Below are positions 54,203 through 61,568 of a stretch of DNA of 64,000 nt, piece by piece (position 1 is the stretch's first letter; each line of letters starts with the position of its first letter). The translations under genes were made by a program, and so were the position numbers. Source of the DNA: Flavobacterium salilacus subsp. salilacus (GTDB lineage: Bacteria; Bacteroidota; Bacteroidia; Flavobacteriales; Flavobacteriaceae); NCBI RefSeq assembly GCF_004634195.1, contig NZ_SKBP01000001.1:434001-498000 (forward strand), in the 5' to 3' direction. The notes under the pieces are model-generated. The model had not been told where the DNA came from, did no database searches, and saw only the letters and a program-made list of their open reading frames with translations.

Positions 54203-55255
54203 TTACTCTATTGCTTTTACTACCTGTTTTTCGGCTTCTTTGCGCGTACCGTCAAAACCATCTACACCGCTCACGGTAGTATATTTAAGCACATATTTTT
54301 TACCGGGATTAAGGCGGTTATATACACTTTGGCACATAAGGGTAGCTTCGTGAAAACCGCATAAAATCAATTTTAATTTCCCGGGATAGGTATTAACATC
54401 GCCAATGGCATATATACCCTCTATATTGGTTTGATAATCCAACGCATTATTAACCTTAATGGCATTTTTTTCTATCTCCAACCCCCAATCGGCAATAGGG
54501 CCAAGTTTTGGCGTAAGCCCGAAAAGCGGTATAAAATAATCTGTTTCTATAGTTCTGTGTCCGCCCTCTTGTTGTATATCCAGAGCTTCCACATGTTCAG
54601 CACCTCGAATACCTGTTACCTCAGCAGGAGTTATCAGGTTTATTTTGCCTAATTTCTTTAATTCCTGCACTTTCTCTACAGAATCCAGTGCACCTCTAAA
54701 CTCATTTCTCCTGTGTACCAGTGTCACCTCTGAAGCAACATCAGAAAGGAAAATACTCCAGTCTAATGCCGAGTCGCCTCCTCCGGCAATTACAATTCTT
54801 TTATTTCTAAAAAGTTCAGGATCTTTCACAAAATACTCTATCCCTTTATCTTCATAAAAAGTAATTCCCTCTATCAACGGTTTACGGGGTTCAAAACTGC
54901 CCAGCCCTCCGGCTATTGCCACAGCTTTTGCGTGGTGTTTTGTTCCTTTATTGGTAGTAACTATAAATGTACCGTCTTCCAACTTGTCTATTGTTTCGGC
55001 TCTTTCGTTAAGGGTAAAACCCGGTTGGAACTGTTTTATCTGTTCCATAAGGTTATCCACGAGTTCACCTGCCATTACTGATGGAAAACCGGGTATGTCG
55101 AATATTGGTTTTTTAGGATATAATTCTGCAAGTTGCCCGCCTTGTTGTGGCAAGGCGTCTATAATATGGCATTTTAGTTTTAATAGTCCTGCTTCAAAAA
55201 CGGCAAAAAGCCCTGTTGGGCCTGCGCCTATTATAAGTATATCTGTTGTAATCAT
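54203..55255 (-). CDS. Ferredoxin-NAD(P)+ reductase, thioredoxin-reductase-like
   Basis: The 350-residue flavoprotein has an FAD dinucleotide-binding motif at the start (DILIIGAGPTGLFAVFEAG) and a NAD(P)-binding motif near residue 150 (RIVIAGGGDSALDWSIFL). It lacks the CxxC of thioredoxin reductase, so it fits the TrxR-like ferredoxin-NADP reductases. A GIYAIGDVNTYPGKLKLI segment near residue 280 is the second FAD motif. It lies upstream of the ferredoxin gene. Confidence 0.92.
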   Translation of the reverse strand: MITTDILIIGAGPTGLFAVFEAGLLKLKCHIIDALPQQGGQLAELYPKKPIFDIPGFPSVMAGELVDNLMEQIKQFQPGFTLNERAETIDKLEDGTFIVTTNKGTKHHAKAVAIAGGLGSFEPRKPLIEGITFYEDKGIEYFVKDPELFRNKRIVIAGGGDSALDWSIFLSDVASEVTLVHRRNEFRGALDSVEKVQELKKLGKINLITPAEVTGIRGAEHVEALDIQQEGGHRTIETDYFIPLFGLTPKLGPIADWGLEIEKNAIKVNNALDYQTNIEGIYAIGDVNTYPGKLKLILCGFHEATLMCQSVYNRLNPGKKYVLKYTTVSGVDGFDGTRKEAEKQVVKAIE

Positions 55256-55371
55256 TTTTCTCGTATGTTAAAAAACAGTTTCAGGGACAAAATTCCTTAA
55301 AACTGTTCTTTATTTCTATGATAATTGTCAGCAAATATATCCTGACAAAAATTATTCTGCTGTTGTAGCTG

Positions 55372-55611
55372 TTATGCTACATTTATTACTGTTTCTATTT
55401 GCGGAACGTATTTTTTAATCGTTGTTTCTACGCCGGCTTTCAAAGTCATCTGGTTTACACTGCAGCCCACACAAGCCCCTTCAAGACGCACTTTTACATG
55501 CTTATCTTCGTCTATAGCTATTAATGAAATATTCCCGCCGTCAGATTCAAGAAAAGGGCGAATCTCGTCGAGTGCCTTTTCTATGTTCAGTCTAATTTCT
55601 TCTGTTGTCAT
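55372..55611 (-). CDS. NifU-like Fe-S scaffold protein
   Basis: The 79-residue protein is a NifU C-terminal (Nfu) domain. LRPFLESDGGN-like IRPFLESDGGNISL lies near residue 17 and the cluster-binding EGACVGCSVNQMTLK near residue 45 has CxxC. It carries and delivers Fe-S clusters. It is directly next to the Mrp-type carrier gene (one base), a functional pairing. Confidence 0.93.
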   Translation of the reverse strand: MTTEEIRLNIEKALDEIRPFLESDGGNISLIAIDEDKHVKVRLEGACVGCSVNQMTLKAGVETTIKKYVPQIETVINVA

Positions 55612-55612
55612 G

Positions 55613-56743
55613 TTATTTCTTTTTAACTGCTGAGCAGCCAGCCATTGTTGTTATTTTAATTGCCTCCGTAGGCGGTAAATTATCATTTCTGTTCACAGTT
55701 TCCTGTACTACAGAGCGTGCCAGCTCTTCAAAAGCAGCTTCCAGCGGGGTTGCTGTTTGCAATGCTGCCGGACGACCGTAATCGCCTGCCTCGCGTATGC
55801 TTTGTACTAATGGTACTTCGCCAAGAAAAGGTACATCTAAATCTTCTGCTAAGTTTCTTGCACCTTCTTTACCAAAGATATAGTATTTATTATCAGGTAG
55901 CTCTTCGGGTGTAAAATAAGCCATATTTTCTATAATACCCAATACCGGTACATTAATACTCTCCTGACGGAACATTGCTACACCTTTTTTGGCATCTGCC
56001 AGTGCAACAGCCTGTGGCGTGCTTACTACCACAGCTCCCGTTACGGGCAGCGACTGCATTATTGAAAGGTGAATATCTCCTGTTCCGGGAGGGAGATCTA
56101 CCAACATAAAATCAAGCTCTCCCCAGTCGGCATCAAATATCATTTGGTTCAATGCTTTAGATGCCATCGGTCCTCTCCATATAACAGCCTGCTCCGGGGT
56201 GGTAAAAAAGCCTATGGATAGTATTTGGACGCCATAGCTTAATATCGGTTTCATTTTCGACTTGCCATCTACTTCTACCGATATGGGTCGTTCTCTTTCC
56301 ACATCAAACATTATGGGCATAGAGGGTCCGTAAATATCGGCATCGAGTATGCCTACTTTAAAGCCCATTTTTGCCAATGCTACGGCAAGGTTTGCGGTAA
56401 TGGTAGATTTACCCACGCCTCCTTTGCCTGATGATACGGCAATTACATTGCTTATGCCGGGTATTCCTTTACCTTTTATTTCAGGTTTTTCGGGAGTCTC
56501 CAGCTTAATATTTACTTTAACCTTAGCTTCGGGAGCTATAGTATCGTGTATGGTTTTTACAATATCGGCTTCCGCGCGTTTACGAATGTGCATTGCCGGA
56601 TTGTGCATTACCAGCTCTACAACAACTTCGTCGCCAAAGGTAAGCACATTGCGTACTGCTCCGCTATCTACCATGTTTTTGCCTTCTCCGGCTAATGTTA
56701 TGGTTTCAAGAGCTTTCAGTATTTCTTTTCTATCGAGTTTCAT
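55613..56743 (-). CDS. Mrp/ApbC-family Fe-S carrier ATPase
   Basis: From ATG 56743 (MKLDRKEILKALETI) the protein is 376 residues, with an N-terminal MIP18-like domain (residues ~1-85) and a deviant Walker A, SSGKGGVGKSTITANLA, near residue 105. DADIYGPSMP near 142 and DLPPGTGD near 215 follow. The CxxC usually seen after IENMAYF is absent here (the sequence reads IENMAYFTPEELPD), a variant common in Bacteroidota. The frame is open to 56890, but the extra residues are unlike the family. Confidence 0.92.
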   Translation of the reverse strand: MKLDRKEILKALETITLAGEGKNMVDSGAVRNVLTFGDEVVVELVMHNPAMHIRKRAEADIVKTIHDTIAPEAKVKVNIKLETPEKPEIKGKGIPGISNVIAVSSGKGGVGKSTITANLAVALAKMGFKVGILDADIYGPSMPIMFDVERERPISVEVDGKSKMKPILSYGVQILSIGFFTTPEQAVIWRGPMASKALNQMIFDADWGELDFMLVDLPPGTGDIHLSIMQSLPVTGAVVVSTPQAVALADAKKGVAMFRQESINVPVLGIIENMAYFTPEELPDNKYYIFGKEGARNLAEDLDVPFLGEVPLVQSIREAGDYGRPAALQTATPLEAAFEELARSVVQETVNRNDNLPPTEAIKITTMAGCSAVKKK

Positions 56744-56859
56744 AGGTATTATTACTTTGTTTTTCAGCCTTTTAAATAAGGTTGCTTTTAAATTACAAAG
56801 ATAGTGTGAAAAGCTGATATCTAAAAGTTTTGATTTGCTTAAAAGCTCTCTTGATTTTT

Positions 56860-57195
56860 TTATAAATCTAACTCTTTTGCAGGATCCCAAAGGTGTTTTT
56901 CAAAATCTATTATTTTGTTTTCTTTTACTTTTATACCCTCGCTTTCAAGAAGCTGCTGCATGAGGCTTGTGCCTTCAAAGTGGTGCTTGCCTGTTAGCAG
57001 CCCAACGCGGTTTACTACTCTGTGTGCCGGTACATCGTCAATACCATGGCTGGCATTCATAGCCCAGCCTACCATTCGGGCAGACCGCCCTGCTCCTATA
57101 AACTTTGCAACAGCACCATAGGTTGTTACCCTGCCGTAGGGCACCTGCCTTACTACCTGATATACCCGCTCAAAAAAACTATCGTTGTTTGCCAT
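56860..57195 (-). CDS. Alkyltransferase-like (ATL) DNA-repair protein
   Basis: The 111-residue protein has the MGMT C-terminal DNA-binding fold: VYQVVRQVPYGRVTTYGAVAKF, ARMVGWAMNA and the active-site region VPAHRVVNRVG near residue 55. The reactive Cys of the PCHRV motif is replaced by Ala, so it cannot accept alkyl groups. ATL proteins bind O6-alkylguanine and recruit nucleotide excision repair. Confidence 0.9.
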   Translation of the reverse strand: MANNDSFFERVYQVVRQVPYGRVTTYGAVAKFIGAGRSARMVGWAMNASHGIDDVPAHRVVNRVGLLTGKHHFEGTSLMQQLLESEGIKVKENKIIDFEKHLWDPAKELDL

Positions 57196-57208
57196 GACAG
57201 AAGTTTTT

Positions 57209-57841
57209 TTAGTTCCTCATCATTTTTATAATGGTAATGATACACACCACTCCTGTTATACCTCCCATAAAGTAATTAATGTTACAAAGAAAAAAAGCTG
57301 CTTTATGCTCAAATTTTTTAAACGATATGATGTACAGATAAAAAACAGAAAATGAGCCTATAACTGCCCCCATAACAAACAGGAATATAAATAAGGGATT
57401 AAAATAAAAGTATTCATGCTTAGAGAGTGTAACGCTCATAAACACATAATAGGGCACCGGAAAAAAGTTTAATGCGGAAAGCAAGACCCCGAGAAAAAAT
57501 TTACTTTTTCGGCTTTTAAGACTGGTTACCGCAACCCCGTTTTTCGGTTTTGGCTTTTTGGCAAAAAACAGGAAATAAATGGTAAGCACAGCAAATATTC
57601 CCAAGCCCATTTCTTCGAGCAGGTATATTATATCCGGTCTGCTGTTTATAAATTTTGCAAAAGAAACGGCAATATAGGTTTGCACAAAAATGATGCTTGT
57701 AGCTCCAAGTGCAAAAATTACTGCCCTTTGCCTGCCCTCGTTAAGACTGATTTTTGCAGCGGTAATGTTTAAAAGACCGGGCAGTGATATACCTGCCGCA
57801 GCTAAAACAATACCTAATACAACGGGCAGGACTAACTCCAT
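57209..57841 (-). CDS. LysE-type membrane transporter
   Basis: The 210-residue membrane protein has about six hydrophobic helices (residues ~3-25, 40-62, 72-92, 108-130, 145-170, 185-205). The N-terminal GISLPGLLNITAAKISLNEG resembles the PGP...G region of LysE/RhtB exporters. It is two bases from trmB. Its substrate is unknown. Confidence 0.7.
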   Translation of the reverse strand: MELVLPVVLGIVLAAAGISLPGLLNITAAKISLNEGRQRAVIFALGATSIIFVQTYIAVSFAKFINSRPDIIYLLEEMGLGIFAVLTIYFLFFAKKPKPKNGVAVTSLKSRKSKFFLGVLLSALNFFPVPYYVFMSVTLSKHEYFYFNPLFIFLFVMGAVIGSFSVFYLYIISFKKFEHKAAFFLCNINYFMGGITGVVCIITIIKMMRN

Positions 57842-57842
57842 A

Positions 57843-58517
57843 TTATTTTATTTTAAACTGTATATAGGTAATAGGTTTTTCTTTTTCCAAATATTGCTGT
57901 TCATAAAATGTTTGTATAGCCGTAACAATTTCCGGAGAACCGGCATTATGATATACATTATGGTTAGCATATATAACCTCGTGTCCTTCGCCATGCAGCA
58001 ACCCCAGCGTATAGCCATGCATAAACTCACTATCCGTTTTTAGGTTTACCACACCATCGGGCGCAAGTATTTTTTTATAACGTTGCAAAAACTCCGAATT
58101 GGTTAAACGATGTTTTGTGCGTTTATACTTTATTTGCGGATCCGGAAACGTTATCCATATCTCGGCGACTTCGCCGGGAGCAAAAAAATATTCAATAAGT
58201 TCTATCTGCGTTCGTAAAAAAGCCACATTATCAATATTATTTTCTATTGCTGTTTTTGCACCACGCCAAAAACGCGCTCCTTTAATATCAATGCCTATAA
58301 AGTTTTTATCCGGATAGCGTTGTGCCATACCTATACTGTACTCGCCTTTACCGCATCCAAGCTCCAGTATGATAGGGTTTTGATTTTTAAAAAAAGTACT
58401 CCCCCAGTTTCCTTTTAACGAAAAATTGTCCGATACTGCGTCTTCTCTTTCGGGCTGTATAACGTTTATAAAGGTTTCGTTTTCCTTAAATCGTTTTAAT
58501 TTATTTTTGCTTCCCAC
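57843..58517 (-). CDS. trmB: tRNA (guanine-46-N7)-methyltransferase
   Basis: With a GTG start at 58517 the protein begins MGSKNKLKRFKENETF, the normal N-terminus of flavobacterial TrmB (about 224 residues). The longer frame with ATG at 58583 has no similarity in its first 22 residues. SAM motif ILELGCGKGEYSIGMAQ lies near residue 50, and the catalytic WITFPDPQIKYKRTKHRL follows near residue 125. It methylates G46 of tRNA. It is likely co-transcribed with the LysE-type gene. Confidence 0.92.
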   Translation of the reverse strand: MGSKNKLKRFKENETFINVIQPEREDAVSDNFSLKGNWGSTFFKNQNPIILELGCGKGEYSIGMAQRYPDKNFIGIDIKGARFWRGAKTAIENNIDNVAFLRTQIELIEYFFAPGEVAEIWITFPDPQIKYKRTKHRLTNSEFLQRYKKILAPDGVVNLKTDSEFMHGYTLGLLHGEGHEVIYANHNVYHNAGSPEIVTAIQTFYEQQYLEKEKPITYIQFKIK

Positions 58518-58612
58518 GACTAAACTTAAAATTTTGGTAAAATTAGGGAAATATACGAAACCTGAAATAGTTTTAGATTGCACTTATTAAATAGTTATCA
58601 AAAAACCACGTT

Positions 58613-59674
58613 TTGCAAAACAGGAAAAGAATTTTGGTGGCTCCTTTAAACTGGGGCCTGGGTCATGCTACACGCTGCATACCCATTATTGAGGCATTGG
58701 AAAATCATGGTTTTGAACCTGTAATTGCATCAGACGGCATTGCGCTTGCATTATTAAAAAAAGAGTTTCCTGCCCTTACTGCTATAGAACTTCCGCCATA
58801 CCAAATAGAGTATGCAAAAAATGGTGCATTTTTCAAACTAAAGCTCATTACACAGATTCCTAACATGATCAAGGCCGTAAGGCGTGAAAACAGTATGGTT
58901 CAGGAGCTTATTGAAAAACACAACATCCAAGGCATTATATCAGACAATCGATTGGGGGTTTATTCTAAGAAGCTGCCTTGTGTGTTTGTTACCCATCAGC
59001 TTAATGTGCTTACCGGCAACACCACCTGGTTTACCTCCAAGATACACCAGATGTTTATCAGAAAGTATAATGAATGTTGGGTTCCTGATGTACAAACCAC
59101 GCCTAACTTATCGGGCAAACTGGGACATATTGACGGCAACAGCCTTAAGGTGAAATATATTGGCCCTTTAAGCCGACTACACAGGAAACCTATGGAAAAG
59201 AAGTATGACTTAATGGCAATACTATCCGGACCCGAACCGCAGCGCACCATGCTGGAAGAAAAGCTAAGCGACGAGCTTAAACGTTATAAAGGCAAAGTAA
59301 TTTTTGTAAAAGGAGTGGTAGAGCCGGAAGAAAAAATAACCGTAAAGGATAACATTACTTATTACAATTTTATGAATACTGCGGCATTGGAACAGGCTTT
59401 TAACGAAAGTGATAAAGTATTGTGCCGCTCAGGATATACTACAATAATGGATTTGGCTCAGTTAGGCAAAAAAGCCTTTTTTATACCTACTCCGGGACAA
59501 TATGAGCAGGAATATTTGGCTCATAAATTAAAGAAAACGGGGCTGGTGCCTTATGCACGCCAACACAGTTTTAAAGTGGAAGATTTAGAAAAAATATCTT
59601 TGTATAAGGGGCTTAAAAACTTGGGTAGCGATATGCGGTGGAAAGATTTATTTAGTCTTTTCAAGGGTGAATGA
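58613..59674 (+). CDS. GT-B glycosyltransferase (MurG/UGT-like)
   Basis: The 353-residue cytosolic or membrane-associated protein has a GT28-type N-terminus (RILVAPLNWGLGHATRCIPIIEAL) and a C-terminal nucleotide-sugar domain (LCRSGYTTIMDLAQLGKKAFFIPTPGQYEQEY near residue 270, partly). It resembles MurG-like transferases of unknown acceptor common in Bacteroidota. The start is TTG at 58613; no better ATG is seen near the conserved N-terminus. It overlaps the sensor kinase gene end to end by 27 bases. Confidence 0.82.
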   Translation: MQNRKRILVAPLNWGLGHATRCIPIIEALENHGFEPVIASDGIALALLKKEFPALTAIELPPYQIEYAKNGAFFKLKLITQIPNMIKAVRRENSMVQELIEKHNIQGIISDNRLGVYSKKLPCVFVTHQLNVLTGNTTWFTSKIHQMFIRKYNECWVPDVQTTPNLSGKLGHIDGNSLKVKYIGPLSRLHRKPMEKKYDLMAILSGPEPQRTMLEEKLSDELKRYKGKVIFVKGVVEPEEKITVKDNITYYNFMNTAALEQAFNESDKVLCRSGYTTIMDLAQLGKKAFFIPTPGQYEQEYLAHKLKKTGLVPYARQHSFKVEDLEKISLYKGLKNLGSDMRWKDLFSLFKGE

Positions 59675-60691
59675 AAATTCTGAACCTTCGCCAAACTTGC
59701 TTTCTACATATATTTTTTCGTCATGCCCTTCTATGATGTGTTTCACGATAGCAAGCCCCAGTCCTGAACCGCCTTCGGAGCGGGCACCGCTTTTATCTAC
59801 TCTGTAAAAACGCTCAAAAAGGCGTGGTATGTGCTTTTGCTCTATACCCTCGCCGTTATCTTTTACTCTTACAATAATTTTATTGTTAACAAGATCTTCT
59901 ATGCTCACTTCGGTAGTACCGTCTTCTTTGCCATACTTTATGGAGTTAACAACAAGATTGGTTACTACTTGCTGAATTTTATCCCTGTCAGCATAAACCA
60001 TTATAGGCTTCAGGTATTTCATCTCAAACATGAGTATGATGCCTTTTTTATCTGCCCTCATCTCCAGCATATCAAAAACATTCTGTACCACTTCAATTAT
60101 ATTAAACTTGGTATAGTTAAGGTTAAGGTCGCCCAGTTCAAATTTAGAAATCATGTCTAAATCCTGTACGATATAAATAAGGCGTTCAACTCCTTTTTCG
60201 GCACGTTGCAAGTATTTTTTACGCAATGTTTTATCATTCATTGCACCATCAAGCAGCGTTAGTAAATAACCTTGTACTGTAAATAAGGGTGTTTTTAGCT
60301 CATGAGATACATTACCCATAAACTCACGTCGATATTCTTCACGAACTTTAAGGGTTTCAATCTCTATTTTTTTATCACGGGCAAATTTTTGCACTTCGCG
60401 GGTAAGGGTTGCCATATCAGTAGTGATGGGCTTGTTTCTGAGGGATGCTGATTCGAGCAGCGAAACATCGTCATAGATCTTTTTTACACGCCTGTATATA
60501 AAGTGTTCTACCCTGTATTGCAGTACAAAAAAGGAAAAAACAAAAAAGGATGTAGAGAATATAAAAATAAACAGGAGGTTTATTTCAGCAAAATAATATA
60601 GCAGCACCGTTATTAAAATAGCGGAGAAAACAGTGATGTATGAAGCTGATTTTACAGCAAACCGATATGATTTCTTAAAATTTATTGCCAC
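59648..60691 (-). CDS. Sensor histidine kinase (PhoR-like)
   Basis: The 347-residue inner-membrane kinase has two close N-terminal helices (residues ~12-33, 36-58), a short linker, and the HisKA dimerisation domain with phospho-acceptor FMGNVSHELKTPLFTVQGYL near residue 130. An HATPase domain follows (NLVVNSIKYGKEDG near 245, RLFERFYRVDK and GSGLGLAIVKHII near 300). The lack of a large periplasmic domain fits Bacteroidota PhoR-type kinases. It shares one base with the response regulator gene. Confidence 0.92.
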   Translation of the reverse strand: MAINFKKSYRFAVKSASYITVFSAILITVLLYYFAEINLLFIFIFSTSFFVFSFFVLQYRVEHFIYRRVKKIYDDVSLLESASLRNKPITTDMATLTREVQKFARDKKIEIETLKVREEYRREFMGNVSHELKTPLFTVQGYLLTLLDGAMNDKTLRKKYLQRAEKGVERLIYIVQDLDMISKFELGDLNLNYTKFNIIEVVQNVFDMLEMRADKKGIILMFEMKYLKPIMVYADRDKIQQVVTNLVVNSIKYGKEDGTTEVSIEDLVNNKIIVRVKDNGEGIEQKHIPRLFERFYRVDKSGARSEGGSGLGLAIVKHIIEGHDEKIYVESKFGEGSEFSFTLEKTK

Positions 60692-61374
60692 TAAATTTCG
60701 AGCTTATAGCCTACTCCCTTTATAGTTTTAAAAAGTTCGTCACCTATTTTTTCGCGTAGTTTTCTTATATGAACATCTATTGTTCTGCCGCCTACTACTA
60801 CTTCGTTACCCCAAACTTTATCAAGTATTTCTTCTCTCTTAAACACTTTTCCTGGTTTGGAAGCTAACAAATAAAAGAGTTCAAACTCTTTTCTTGGCAG
60901 CACTATCTCGCGATCTTCAAGTACAATTTTATACTCTTCGCGGTTAATTTCTATATTACCTACTCTAAGTACATCACCTTTTGCCTCATCATCCTTAAGC
61001 CTTCTAAGCAATGCTTTTACTTTGCTTACAAGTAGTTTCGGCTTAATAGGTTTTGCAATATAATCATCAGCCCCTGCGTCAAAACCTGCAACTTGAGAAT
61101 AGTCTTCATTGCGGGCTGTAAGGAATGTGATTATTACATTGCTTAGCTCCGGGAGTTTTCTGATGTTTTCACAAGCTTCCATACCATCCATTTCAGGCAT
61201 CATTACATCCATAATAATAAGGTGCGGAAGTTCTTTTTTAGCTTTAGCTATGGCGTCTCTTCCATTGCTTGCAGTAATGACATGATAGCCCTCCTGGCTT
61301 AGGTTGTAACCTACGATTTCCAGAATATCCTGTTCATCATCAACCAGTAAAATCTTAATGTCTTTTTTTTTCAT
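60691..61374 (-). CDS. OmpR/PhoB-family response regulator
   Basis: The 227-residue protein has a receiver domain (ILLVDDEQDILEIVGYNLS, phospho-acceptor in LIIMDVMMPEMDG near residue 55) and a winged-helix output domain (residues ~130-227, ending FKTIKGVGYKLEI). It is the upstream gene of the regulator-kinase operon. Phosphate control is plausible but not shown. Confidence 0.93.
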   Translation of the reverse strand: MKKKDIKILLVDDEQDILEIVGYNLSQEGYHVITASNGRDAIAKAKKELPHLIIMDVMMPEMDGMEACENIRKLPELSNVIITFLTARNEDYSQVAGFDAGADDYIAKPIKPKLLVSKVKALLRRLKDDEAKGDVLRVGNIEINREEYKIVLEDREIVLPRKEFELFYLLASKPGKVFKREEILDKVWGNEVVVGGRTIDVHIRKLREKIGDELFKTIKGVGYKLEI

Positions 61375-61568
61375 AATGACAGCTCACATGTTGTTTAACG
61401 GTTGTAAAGGTAAAGATAATACAAAACCCGTAAACACATTAACTGTAATTTAATCTATTAACAATTTTGTAACATAAACCAAATACAAAAGTAACGTTTT
61501 GATAACATGGCTTTTGAAAGGTTGAGGTTTCTTTGCATGAAAAATAAACAACACACAAACAACACACA

